Below, piece by piece: positions 26,468-34,903 of a DNA stretch of 64,000 nucleotides (the stretch's first letter is position 1; the number at the start of each line of letters is the position of its first letter). The DNA is from Candidatus Formimonas warabiya (GTDB taxonomy: Bacteria > Bacillota > Dehalobacteriia > Dehalobacteriales > Dehalobacteriaceae), in contig NZ_CP017634.1 of assembly GCF_002777255.1 (NCBI RefSeq), positions 124,001 through 188,000 on the forward strand, written 5' to 3'. The notes beneath the pieces were generated by a model, which made no database searches, had not been told where the DNA came from, and saw nothing but the letters and a program-made list of their open reading frames with translations. The translations under genes were made by a program, and so were the position numbers.

Positions 26468-26866
26468 ATATTACAAAAAATTGGACATGTAACCGTACTT
26501 GTAAAAAATTATGAGGAGGCAGTAAAGTATTACACAGAGGTACTTGGGTTTGAACTAAAATCTGATACGCCCTTTGGTAATGGAATGAGGTGGGTTACCG
26601 TTGCGCCGCCCAAGCAAAAAGAATTGGAAATTGTTTTCGTAGAAGCTAATACCCAAAGTATGTCAGAAAGGGTTGGTAATCAAGCAGCGGAACATGTCTT
26701 TCTTGTTCTGGAAACTGACGATTGTATGAAAGATTTTCACACTTTGAAGTCAAGAGGTGTTAAATTCTATGGGGAGCCACAAGAAATGCCCTGGGGAATT
26801 GAAGTTGTATTTGAGGATTTATATGGGAACATATATGACTTATTGCAAGTGAAAAGTTTTGAATAA
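26468..26866 (+). CDS. VOC-family protein with a non-canonical start codon
   Basis: The glyoxalase/bleomycin-resistance fold is complete only if reading starts before the first ATG (26585). In frame upstream, the sequence reads LQKIGHVTVLV, YEEAVKYYTEVLGF and ELKSDTPFG, the standard first beta-alpha-beta with the metal His. No ATG, GTG or TTG exists there. AGGAG at 26454 points to ATA at 26468 (9 nt) or ATT at 26462 (3 nt). So the gene starts at a rare codon or its start has been lost. The 3' half (FEDLYGNIYDLLQ) is intact. About 133 residues if ATA is used. Role unknown; regulated by the adjacent TetR (inference). Confidence 0.75.
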   Translation: MLQKIGHVTVLVKNYEEAVKYYTEVLGFELKSDTPFGNGMRWVTVAPPKQKELEIVFVEANTQSMSERVGNQAAEHVFLVLETDDCMKDFHTLKSRGVKFYGEPQEMPWGIEVVFEDLYGNIYDLLQVKSFE

Positions 26867-26915
26867 GTATTTTTATTGAATTATATGTAACGAAAAGTTT
26901 ACGGAGTATATGAAC

Positions 26916-27234
26916 ATGAAGAAAGAATTTGAAGCAAAACTCGAAAGGCCGGATGGTGTTGGTACCTGGACATTTCTGGCAATTCCTTTTAATATTGAGG
27001 AAACGTATGGTGTTAAATCACAAGTCAGAGTTAAAGGAACAGTGAATGGTATACTATAAAAGTTCCTTAATGCCTAATGGCGACGGAACGTATTTTTTAG
27101 TGGTCAACAAATCAATCCGTGATGCCGCCGGGGTAAGCTCCGGGGATAGTGTTCATGTAGTTATGGAACAGGATACGTGCCATCCTTATTTCTCTGTTAT
27201 GGGGGAAAAACACATGTTTTTATGGTATACTTAA
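26916..27234 (+). pseudogene. DUF1905 protein, frameshifted and truncated
   Basis: KKEFEAKLERPDGVGTWTFL and QVRVKGTVNGIL are read in the first frame and stop at 27057. The continuation KSSLMPNGDGTYFLVVNKSI and AAGVSSGDSVHVVMEQDT is in another frame from about 27046. Together they make the DUF1905 beta-barrel. The C-terminal YdeI-type helices that often follow are missing. It is probably inactive. Confidence 0.75.
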
Positions 27235-27264
27235 TATTAAATTTGCCGCCGGGTAAACGTCTTT

Positions 27265-27297
27265 TATTCATTCCGTTAGGCCTTTGAAGGAATGAGC
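27265..27297 (+). terminator. Hairpin after the DUF1905 remnant
   Basis: TCATTCC and GGAATGA pair across a 13-nt loop, nested inside weaker AAACG/CGTTT arms, and a T-rich stretch follows. It is a plausible terminator before the PPOX gene. Confidence 0.45.
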
Positions 27298-27337
27298 ATC
27301 AGGCGTTTTATTGTTTTATTTTCGAAAGAGGTGCTAT

Positions 27338-27841
27338 ATGTTTAGAGAAATGCGTCGCAAAAAACAGGTTTTAACCTTAGAGGAAAGTATTCAAGTTATG
27401 AATCGTGGAACGTCGGGTGTGCTAGCTGTATCCGGGGACGATAATTACCCCTATGCTGTTCCGCTTAGTTATGTATATCACGACAATAAGATTTTCTTTC
27501 ATTGTGCCAAAACAGGCCATAAACTGGACGCCATTGCCAGAAACGAAAAAGTTTCCTTTTGTGTGATTGATAAGGATCAGGTAGTACCAGACGAATATAC
27601 CAGTTATTTTCGCAGTGTTATTGTCTTTGGCAAAGCCCGTATTCTGGAAGATGAAGCAGAAAAAAGAAGAGCTCTTGAAATTTTAGTTGAAAGATATTCC
27701 CCTAACCATGAAGAAAGCCGTCGCTTGCAGGCAATTGAAAAGGAGTTTAGCATTGTGTGCATGATAGAACTTACAATTGAATACATGAGTGGCAAAGAAG
27801 CAATTGAATTGGTGAAAGCAAAACGCCTTCAAACCAATTAG
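27338..27841 (+). CDS. Pyridoxamine 5'-phosphate oxidase-family protein (NimA-like)
   Basis: The 167-residue FMN-binding split-barrel protein begins REMRRKKQVLTLEESIQVMNRGTSGVLAV and contains YPYAVPLSYVYHDNKIFFHCAKTGHKLDAI, the PPOX/Nim core. Relatives include 5-nitroimidazole reductases and many flavin enzymes of unknown substrate. ATG 27338 follows AAAGAGGTG; an in-frame upstream ATG at 27311 has no site. Confidence 0.88.
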   Translation: MFREMRRKKQVLTLEESIQVMNRGTSGVLAVSGDDNYPYAVPLSYVYHDNKIFFHCAKTGHKLDAIARNEKVSFCVIDKDQVVPDEYTSYFRSVIVFGKARILEDEAEKRRALEILVERYSPNHEESRRLQAIEKEFSIVCMIELTIEYMSGKEAIELVKAKRLQTN

Positions 27842-28104
27842 GTTAATAAAGATAAACCAAAACACCGCCTTTATGTCCAGAAGGGTGTTGTAAAGTGGAT
27901 TAAATGAGCGCAGTATTTTATTTGCTTATAGCTGTAGATTCTGAATGACGGTTGAGGCTGCTACAGGTTTTATTATGCGATTAACCACAATAACATACGG
28001 TGACAAATTTCCAATTTATAGGTAACAGGGTATTGCAGGTGGAACATATTGCCGCCTGCTCAAAATTAGCAAAAAAATATACCTGAAACCTGGAGAAAAT
28101 GCTT

Positions 28105-29347
28105 ATGAAGAAAAACCAACAGAATAAGTGGAAGCGGGATTTCCTCACCATAGCCGGCGGGCAGACGGTATCGCTCATAGGCAGCGCCGCCGTGCAGTTT
28201 TCCCTGATCTGGTGGCTGGCCAGTGAAACGGCGTCACCTATCATGATGTCAATCGCGGGCGTATTCGCCTTTTTACCTCAGTTGGTTCTCGGCCCCTTTG
28301 CAGGTGTGTGGGTCGACCGCCTAAACCGAAAAACCGTCATTATAGCGGCAGACCTTTTCATTGGACTAGTGGCCCTTGTTTTCGCCTTCTTCTTCCTGTT
28401 TGGCAATCCGCCCTATTGGTCGGTTTGCTTGGTACTGGGCATCAGGGGGGTGGGCAATGTGTTCCACAGTCCGGCCATTCAAGCCGCGGTACCTATGCTG
28501 GTGCCGCAGCAGGAGCTGGTGCGCGCCAACGGCTGGAGCCAGTTCATGCAGTCGGGCGCCTTTCTGCTGGGGCCTGTATTGGGCGCGGCCATGTACACCG
28601 CCTTGCCCCTTTGGATCATATTGCTGTCCGATTTGGCGGGCGCGCTTGTCGCCAGCGCCACGGTGGTACTTGTTAAAATACCCGACCCGGAGCGGCAGAT
28701 AAAACAAAGGCCACGATTTTTCTATGAAATGAAGGAAGGAGCGGCGGCTATTTGCCAGGACAGAAAGCTGTTTATTGTGACGGCGGCCACACTTGTTCGG
28801 CATGGTGTTTTACGCGCCTCTGTCGACTTATTATCCACTCATGACCAGCGACTATTTCCGAGCCGATGCCTGGCATGCCAGCATGGTCAACTTTGGTTAT
28901 GCGACGGGCATGATGCTCTGCGCCATATTACTGGGAAAGTTCGGCACCATCAAAAACAAGTTTCTGGTTATCCATCTGGGACTTTTGGGCATGGGAACAT
29001 CCTCATTGCTATGCGGTCTGCTGCCTGCGGAGATGGTCTGGTTCTGGGTGTTCGCGGCGTTGTGCGCGCTGCTCGGAGCCAGCAGCAACCTGTACAACAT
29101 CCCCTATATCGCCTATATGCAGGAAACCATCGCCCCGGAACGGATGGGGCGTGCTTTTTCCCTGATCGGAAGCCTCAGTTCAGCGACTATGCCTTTGGGA
29201 TTGCTCATAGCAGGCCCAGTTGCCGAAAACAGGGGAGTATCGTTGTGGTTTTTTGTTTCCGGGACCGTACTCCTGCTGCTTACGCTGGTCAGCGCCCTGC
29301 TCGTCCTTCCGCAGAAGGTGGATAAGGCAGGAAAGAGTGCAAGTTGA
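28105..29347 (+). pseudogene. Mef-like MFS efflux pump, frameshifted
   Basis: The first part (28105 to about 28791) encodes KWKRDFLTIAGGQTVSLIGSA and six helices of a MefA-type major facilitator. A one-base shift at 28790-28793 (an extra C between ACA and TTG) moves the rest into another frame, FGMVFYAPLSTYYPLMTSDYF onward to 29347, with the remaining helices. Together they give about 410 residues, the full family length. It is either a true pseudogene or an assembly error. GC-richer than the second Mef-like gene at 39566, so the two are not recent duplicates. The 27842-28104 leader shows no macrolide-type leader peptide. Confidence 0.85.
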
Positions 29348-29409
29348 AACCAAGACGGTCAGCAAACAGTTAATTCGAGATATTTTAATGATACAACAAA
29401 GTAAGGTCA

Positions 29410-29464
29410 AATTCTAATTTGTGTGACATGGAATTATTTATAAATAACCGAATAAATTAGAATT
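29410..29464 (+). promoter_or_regulatory. Palindromic control region of the flavodoxin gene
   Basis: AATTCTAATTT and AAATTAGAATT (29454-29464) are perfect 11-nt arms. Between them lies a second perfect palindrome, TTATTTATAAATAA at 29434. It could be an operator or an mRNA hairpin. The regulator is not identified. Confidence 0.5.
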
Positions 29465-29486
29465 CTACGAAAGGGGGATAGTAACC

Positions 29487-29957
29487 ATGAACGATACATT
29501 GATTGTTTATTATTCGCTTTTCCATAACACAAAGAATTTAGCATTAGAAATAGCAAAACAGACAGGGGGTACTTTGAGAGAATTAATTCCGGAGAACAAT
29601 TATTCCTTTGACTATAATACGGCCGCTAAAGAAGTAAGAAATCAAATTACTCGAGGATTTTGTCCTAAGCTAATATTTGGAAACGAGTCAATTGATGATT
29701 ATCGGACAATATTTATAGGTACACCTAACTGGTTTAAAACAATAGCCCCGCCAGTGTTGAGCTTCCTTAGACAACATGATTTTGCGGACAAAACAGTAAT
29801 TCCCTTTTGTACTCATGGCGGCGGTGGATTTTGCCAAATTGAAAATGATATCGCTAAAGAATGCTCGAAACCCAGAATTCTACCTGGCATTGCTGTAAAT
29901 GGTGCTATTGTACCGGAAGAGGTCACAAATTGGCTTGAGGCAATTGGTTACTTATAA
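29487..29957 (+). CDS. Flavodoxin-like protein
   Basis: The 156-residue protein has the FMN phosphate loop YYSLFHNTKNLALEIAK, IFIGTPNWFKTIAPPV and CTHGGGGFCQIENDI, the long-chain flavodoxin/NADPH-quinone-reductase-like pattern. It acts as a cytoplasmic FMN electron carrier or reductase. The start follows GAAAGGGGG. It stands alone between a broken pump and a two-component cassette. Confidence 0.88.
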   Translation: MNDTLIVYYSLFHNTKNLALEIAKQTGGTLRELIPENNYSFDYNTAAKEVRNQITRGFCPKLIFGNESIDDYRTIFIGTPNWFKTIAPPVLSFLRQHDFADKTVIPFCTHGGGGFCQIENDIAKECSKPRILPGIAVNGAIVPEEVTNWLEAIGYL

Positions 29958-30295
29958 AAATCAAAAAATCTAAAGGCATCGGAATCTTTTAAACAGAGAA
30001 AGAACAACAAGAATTGAGAGTACCTAAACAATGAGATATAACTGCTTGCTTTTTTATGTTTTTTAAACATACTACAAAGAGAACAGTTAATCGCTACCGG
30101 TGAGTGCTGTCAATAACAAACCAAAGCTGTGATGTCAGGCAGCGAATGAGTAGCAATCGGTACTTCGCCAGACAGAAATTTGTCGTTGATGATTGTTTAT
30201 ACCTGCTTCTGTCATGTACCTGGATAGCAGTAAAGAAATAAACCTTACTGAGTTTTACTTTTAATAAGTCAGTAAGGACACAGGATGGCGGTTAT
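29958..30295 (+). other. Intergenic region before the response regulator
   Basis: In these 338 bases I see no gene. CCTTACTGA (30243) and TCAGTAAGG (30269) form a perfect 9-nt inverted repeat just before the response-regulator start, possibly a control site. The middle part (30090-30240) has several short partial inverted repeats of no clear meaning. Confidence 0.45.
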
Positions 30296-30298
30296 ATG

Positions 30299-30912
30299 AT
30301 GAATAAAATATTGGTTGTTGAAGATGAAGATATTTTACGTGAAGTGATAATGGACTATCTAATCGAGGATGGATATCAAGTATTAGAGGCCGCAGATGGA
30401 GAGAAAGCTTTAGAACTGTTTCAATCTAATTCTGTTGATTTAGTTATACTGGATATTGTCCTGCCGAAGCTTGACGGCTGGTCCGTATGCCGCAGAATAC
30501 GAAAAATTTCCGGTATCCCTATCATCATTTTGACCGCGCGTTCAGATGAGGACGATTCTCTTCTGGGATATGAGCTGAGAGCGGATGATTATCTGATCAG
30601 ACCATATAACCCTCGGGTCCTTATGGCAAAAGTGAAACGGTTTCTTGAAAAATACTCGGGCACTGCGGATGGAATGCTGATATCGGCCGGCGGTATTGTC
30701 ATAAATATGCGTTCAAGGCTTGTTTCTATTGACGGAAATACAATTAATCTGACTCATACGGAGTTTGAAATCCTCGCCTGCTTAATGCAAAACAAAGGGA
30801 TTGTAATTACCAGTGAACAATCAGAAACCTGCGTGCCAAATTGGGCAGCAAAGGCACCTGCATTGTTACGGTTATCCGTTCGGGATATAAATTCGCCGAG
30901 GAACAGCTATGA
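30299..30912 (+). pseudogene. OmpR-family response regulator with damaged DNA-binding domain
   Basis: The receiver domain is intact: acidic pair EDED, Asp in LVILDIVLPKLDGW, Thr/Lys region ILTARSDEDD and a degenerate DDYLIRPYNP (Arg in place of the usual Lys). The winged-helix part starts normally (HTEFEILACLMQNKGIVITSEQ). It then jumps to RNLRAKLGSKGTCIVTVIR and SGYKFAEEQL, which lie in a different frame and end at a TGA at 30910-30912 that overlaps the kinase ATG. So about 60 bases, coding the middle of the winged helix, are missing. As written, the ORF runs on to 30931 with a nonsense tail. DNA binding is unlikely. Confidence 0.8.
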
Positions 30913-32645
30913 AAAAAAACATTGTTTTTAAATGGGCTGTGCTGATAGCTCTACTATTCTCTACGATGTTGTTGTTCATTGGAATCTTACAAAATTACTT
31001 TTTCGAAGAATTTTATATTAATAAGAAATCGGATACGCTCGATACGTATATGAACGAGTACTTAAGCTTGGCAGCGGAAAAAGGAACGGAGGCAGCATCT
31101 GAGGATCTCTATAAAAATAACCAGATATGGATCACGAAATTGGATGATTATGGACGTATCTGCGATGTGGAAAATTACTATATTGAAGTGACATTGAAGA
31201 ATGAATCACAGGATATCATGCGAATCCCAATGTATTCCTTTAAAGGGGAATTCTCTTCCGATGTACTCTCTTCACTAAAAGTCGGCGATGAAGTGATTAT
31301 TGATACAGTAAATATAGCAGACGAGAGGATACCTTATCAGATACAGACTGGCTCAACGGGAGTCGTAAATTTAAATCTTGCAAGCAAACTGAATGGTCCT
31401 AATGCCGATAAGGCTTATAGTCATCTTGAAACTGGCCTGTATAAGGGAACGATAACAAAAACTGTATTTCCGGAACAAATGGAGGATATTTCATTTCCTT
31501 ACGATGATAGCTTTTTTTTAAAACAGGTAAATGAATTTCAAACAGATCTGTTGGCTGCTAATGCGAACCCCCTTCAGCATACAGAAGAACTCAGTGCGAC
31601 AGAAAATTTTGCGGAATATAAGATAATCATTAAGCCGGTTGTTGAAAATCGAGTAGCGGGATATATTTTTGCTATGACCTCTCTTCAGCCGGTAGATGAA
31701 GCGATATCGGTTATGGGGCAATTCTATCCTTACCTTTTTGGATTTGCTTTTCTGTGTGTTATAGTTTTAGCATTTATTTTTTCTAAGTGGCTGGCCAAAC
31801 CTTTGATATCTATCAACCAGGTCACGGGGAAAATAGCAAATATGGATTTTACAGAAAAGCTGCCGGTGCGTTCCGATGATGAAATTGGTCAGCTATCCCA
31901 GAATATCAATTATCTGTCGAACCAGATGGAGGCGTATATTGGTCAGCTGAAACAGGAGCTTGATAAAGAGAAAAAGCTGGAAGACACACGGAAGGAATTT
32001 ATTGCCGGGGTATCCCATGAATTGAAAACACCGCTTGCTGTTATGAAAAGTTGCCTGTCTATTTTAAAAGACGGAATCGCGGCTGAGAAAAGGGATCATT
32101 ACTTTCAGGCGATGGAAGACGAAATACAGCGGACGGACTTGCTGGTTGTTAATATGCTGGATCTGGCTAAGTTTGAATCCGGTACCTATAAGCCTGAAAT
32201 GGCCCCTTTTGAAATAGACAAAGCGATTACTGAAGTATACAAGTCGCTGGCTCAGCCAATACAGGAGAAAAATCTTTCGGTTTCATTAAGACTTTGTCCT
32301 CAGATGGTAGTGGGGCATAAGGGGTTAATCAGCCGCGTTATTACTAATTTTCTCAGTAATGCAATCCAGCATACGGAGAATGAGCATGCGATCGTAATTA
32401 CCGTAAGAAGCAATGGACAGTCAGCAGAAATCAGCGTAGAAAATCAGGGAAACCCGATATCGAAGGAAGACATGAAAAAGATATGGAAACAATTCTACCG
32501 TGTTAAGGCGAGGTCATCCAAATCAGGTACGGGTCTTGGGCTTTCCATATCCAAGGAAATACTGGAACTCCATCATGCGCCTTATGGTGTGGAAAATACG
32601 AAAGATGGCGTCCGCTTTTTCTTTTCACTGCCGGTACAGCCATAA
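30909..32645 (+). CDS. Sensor histidine kinase
   Basis: The 578-residue membrane kinase has two transmembrane helices (about 8-30 and 272-292) around a 240-residue extracytoplasmic sensor. It then has a HAMP linker, the H-box VSHELKTPLAV, the N-box NFLSNAIQHT and the G-box GTGLGLSISKEI. Its ATG overlaps the TGA of the original response-regulator frame, the usual coupling. The partner regulator is damaged, so the kinase may be an orphan or act on another regulator. Confidence 0.9.
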   Translation: MKKNIVFKWAVLIALLFSTMLLFIGILQNYFFEEFYINKKSDTLDTYMNEYLSLAAEKGTEAASEDLYKNNQIWITKLDDYGRICDVENYYIEVTLKNESQDIMRIPMYSFKGEFSSDVLSSLKVGDEVIIDTVNIADERIPYQIQTGSTGVVNLNLASKLNGPNADKAYSHLETGLYKGTITKTVFPEQMEDISFPYDDSFFLKQVNEFQTDLLAANANPLQHTEELSATENFAEYKIIIKPVVENRVAGYIFAMTSLQPVDEAISVMGQFYPYLFGFAFLCVIVLAFIFSKWLAKPLISINQVTGKIANMDFTEKLPVRSDDEIGQLSQNINYLSNQMEAYIGQLKQELDKEKKLEDTRKEFIAGVSHELKTPLAVMKSCLSILKDGIAAEKRDHYFQAMEDEIQRTDLLVVNMLDLAKFESGTYKPEMAPFEIDKAITEVYKSLAQPIQEKNLSVSLRLCPQMVVGHKGLISRVITNFLSNAIQHTENEHAIVITVRSNGQSAEISVENQGNPISKEDMKKIWKQFYRVKARSSKSGTGLGLSISKEILELHHAPYGVENTKDGVRFFFSLPVQP

Positions 32646-32799
32646 AGCATTGGTTATATTTTCTTAAGAAAGATATATCCTTGTTTGAGATACTCATATG
32701 CAAATCCGTTGTATTAGATGCTGAATGAATCACTCGATGTTTCATTTATGCTGGACATGGAGAGTGTAGATTTTTTGATCCGGTTTTTTTTAGCTGATG

Positions 32800-33423
32800 T
32801 TAAAGCTTATCTCTTTTAAGAAACCTCTTTTTAACGAAGATTGCAACAATCAAAATAGCAACCAAGGCAAAGAAAGCGGCGGCTATCATCGCATAAATGT
32901 CAACATAATGCACTATTGTTTCCCATGCGTTTCCCGCAATCCTGCCGAGGAAAACCAATACCGCATTCCAGATGAAAGTACCGATAATGGTCAGAGTTAA
33001 GAACGAACTAAATTTTATTCTTGCGACCCCTGCCGGTATGGATATTAAACTGCGTACAATAGGAATAAACCGACAAAAGAAAATCGCTTTATTTCCTCGT
33101 TTCAAAAACCATTTTTCCGCTCTTTCAACATCTTCTTTTTTTAGCTGAAGAAGCTTCCCTAATTTACTGTCAAATAGGCGTTCAAGGCGTTCAGTATGAA
33201 AGACTCTTCCAATAACATATAGAATTATTGCACCCATAACCGAACCGGCCGTTGCGGCCAGAATGACACCCCATACTTTCATTTTGGCATAGGTTGTCAT
33301 AAACCCGCCAAAAGTTAAAATGACCTCAGATGGTATCGGCGGAAAAACGTTTTCTATCGTTATTAATAGGAAAATGCCAATGTAACCGAATTGATTTAGT
33401 ATTCCAATAATTATCTCCTGCAT
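32800..33423 (-). CDS. DedA-family membrane protein
   Basis: The 207-residue polytopic protein has the DedA/VTT signature: ENVFPPIPSEVIL, GSVMGAIILYVIGR, FFCRFIPIVRSLISIPAGVARI. Family members act as lipid (undecaprenyl-phosphate or phosphatidylethanolamine) flippases or in membrane homeostasis and peptide tolerance. It is monocistronic. Confidence 0.9.
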   Translation of the reverse strand: MQEIIIGILNQFGYIGIFLLITIENVFPPIPSEVILTFGGFMTTYAKMKVWGVILAATAGSVMGAIILYVIGRVFHTERLERLFDSKLGKLLQLKKEDVERAEKWFLKRGNKAIFFCRFIPIVRSLISIPAGVARIKFSSFLTLTIIGTFIWNAVLVFLGRIAGNAWETIVHYVDIYAMIAAAFFALVAILIVAIFVKKRFLKRDKL

Positions 33424-33488
33424 GAGTAACCCCCGGATGCTTTAATATGTTAATTACATAATATAATTTAGTACATGAATAAAAAATC

Positions 33489-33514
33489 GGCAACCTTTCA
33501 AACGAAAAGTTGCC
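33489..33514 (-). terminator. Terminator of the PadR-HAAS operon (minus strand)
   Basis: On the minus strand GGCAAC-TTTT pairs with AAAG-GTTGCC and is followed by GATTTTTT. It lies 10 nt after the stop of the gene at 33524. Confidence 0.8.
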
Positions 33515-33523
33515 TTTTCGCAG

Positions 33524-34141
33524 TTATTTCTTAGATATTAAAACATCAAGCAGTTTGTAAAGGAAAAACAAGCAAAAGAATGCAATACTATATAGTACTA
33601 ACATGAAACTTGCTGCCAACATTATAAATGGGACTGGGAATATAATATTCAAACACTGTATGATAAGGATAACGCCTACAAAGATTGATACATATCCCAA
33701 TAGATAATAGTGTGTTGGCTTTTCAAATAAATCGCTGGCCTGTGCCGCTGTAAACTCTTGAACCTGAAAATGGCTGATAGCTTTTTTAACGGCATTTTCG
33801 TGTGTATCGCCCTTTTCTTCCAAGTCTTTTACAAAGTCATTTAGATATTGGATAAGCTCAATTTTTTCGTCTCTTTTCATTGACATATGCTCGACAAAGA
33901 CGGTTAAGTCATCATGTCTTTGGTATATTGTATTGAGCCTCAAATGACTGATATAATTCAGTATACTCCATATCAGAGCAACAGCAAAACCCGCACCATA
34001 AATTACTATCTCTATATTTGAGTCAATATTAGGATGAAGCCTGTGAAAAGATAATGATAATATAAACATCACCATAGAAAGCAACAAAAGCCACGGATAT
34101 TTTATGTTAGTCAGATTATAAATCCTTTTTAGCTTATTCAT
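33524..34141 (-). CDS. PadR-associated HAAS-type membrane protein
   Basis: The 205-residue protein has two N-terminal transmembrane helices, a central helical segment (RDEKIELIQYLNDFVKDLEEKG, then ENAVKKAISHF) resembling the HAAS/DUF1700 domain, and two C-terminal helices. HAAS proteins are usually encoded next to PadR regulators and are thought to signal to them. It follows the PadR gene by 12 nt. Confidence 0.7.
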   Translation of the reverse strand: MNKLKRIYNLTNIKYPWLLLLSMVMFILSLSFHRLHPNIDSNIEIVIYGAGFAVALIWSILNYISHLRLNTIYQRHDDLTVFVEHMSMKRDEKIELIQYLNDFVKDLEEKGDTHENAVKKAISHFQVQEFTAAQASDLFEKPTHYYLLGYVSIFVGVILIIQCLNIIFPVPFIMLAASFMLVLYSIAFFCLFFLYKLLDVLISKK

Positions 34142-34153
34142 AGTAAAACCTCC

Positions 34154-34468
34154 TTAGATAAATTTATCCACTAATTGAACGGTTTGTTTCCAATCAGAAA
34201 TGGATTTATCTAATTGTTCTTTGCCAAAATCAGTTATTCTAAAATACCTGCGCCTGCCGCCGCCGGTTTCATCACCCCAATATGCCTCTATTGCTTTTTG
34301 TTTCTCAAGCCTTTTAAGCGCAAGGTACATAGTGGCTTCCAATATCTCAAATGAATCATCCGATTTTTCTTTAATTGTTTTAGATATTTCATATCCATAG
34401 TTATCCTTTTCTAATAGTACACTGAGTATGAGGATATCAACCGTTCCTTTCAGCATTTCTTTGTTCAA
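34154..34468 (-). CDS. PadR-family regulator 1
   Basis: The 104-residue winged-helix protein contains LKGTVDILILSVLLEKDNYGYEI and LEATMYLALKRLEKQKAIEAYWGD. The start is TTG at 34468, with GGTGGTGAG just upstream; an in-frame ATG at 34483 would include that site. It is the first gene of a two-gene operon with the HAAS membrane protein. Confidence 0.88.
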   Translation of the reverse strand: MNKEMLKGTVDILILSVLLEKDNYGYEISKTIKEKSDDSFEILEATMYLALKRLEKQKAIEAYWGDETGGGRRRYFRITDFGKEQLDKSISDWKQTVQLVDKFI

Positions 34469-34485
34469 AAATCTCACCACCACAT

Positions 34486-34548
34486 TATACTAAATAATGT
34501 TATATACTAAATTAATGTGAGTATACCCTAAGTACTTAATAGTGTCAA
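34486..34548 (-). promoter_or_regulatory. Promoter and repeat operator of PadR 1
   Basis: On the minus strand TTGACA (34543-34548) and TATACT (34520-34525) are 17 nt apart. Downstream of the -10 are two direct repeats of the form TATACTAAATNAATG, seen on the plus strand, likely regulator sites. Confidence 0.75.
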
Positions 34549-34560
34549 GTACTTTTGTAA

Positions 34561-34903
34561 TTACAGGCAAAAAGCCGTAGCTTTTTTGCTATAGAATAAA
34601 AAAGAAGAGCAAGTATTTGGCTATTAACAGACGACATTTTCTGATATATACCCTGTCACCAAGGCACTGCGTGACCAATTGAGGTGGACGCACAGATGGT
34701 AAAAGCATTCTGGAATACACTAATGGTTTTGTGCCGATTTTATTCGATAATTATATACAGTGGTTTCTTAGTAGAAAATGATTAAAAAACGGACTGAAAG
34801 AGTGCATTTATCAGCCCGTTTTTTTGAGTGTTTTGTGTTTTTATAAATGAGATTTGGGAGTTGCCTCTATATACTCGAGATTCGATACAAAAATGTTGAA
34901 TTT
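34561..34903. other. Intergenic region between PadR 1 and the DrrAB operon
   Basis: Apart from element C near its right end, this stretch shows no gene. A short GCAAAAAGCC/GCTTTTTTGC inverted repeat lies at 34566-34590. The genes on both sides are on the minus strand. Confidence 0.5.
34755..34835. repeat. Structured dispersed element C / terminator
   Basis: CAGTGGTTT is followed by the hairpin ACGGACTGA/TCAGCCCGT (34789-34819) with A and T runs on both sides, so it can terminate in both directions. It is closely similar to element A, including AAAAAACGGACTGAAA and AGTGCA in the loop. It lies about 85 nt after the DrrB-like stop. Confidence 0.7.

Noticed and set aside
26585..26866. VOC protein starting at ATG 26585.
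   Set aside because: This would remove the first beta-alpha-beta unit and the metal-binding His, and no ribosome site precedes it.
28308..28803. Several 100-145-residue frames inside the first Mef-like gene.
   Set aside because: Arg/Gly/Pro-rich shadow frames of a GC-rich gene; the MFS frame explains the sequence.
33481..34561. Toxin-antitoxin pair for the small PadR/membrane-protein operon.
   Set aside because: The first protein has clear PadR motifs and the second has HAAS-like and membrane segments, not toxin features.
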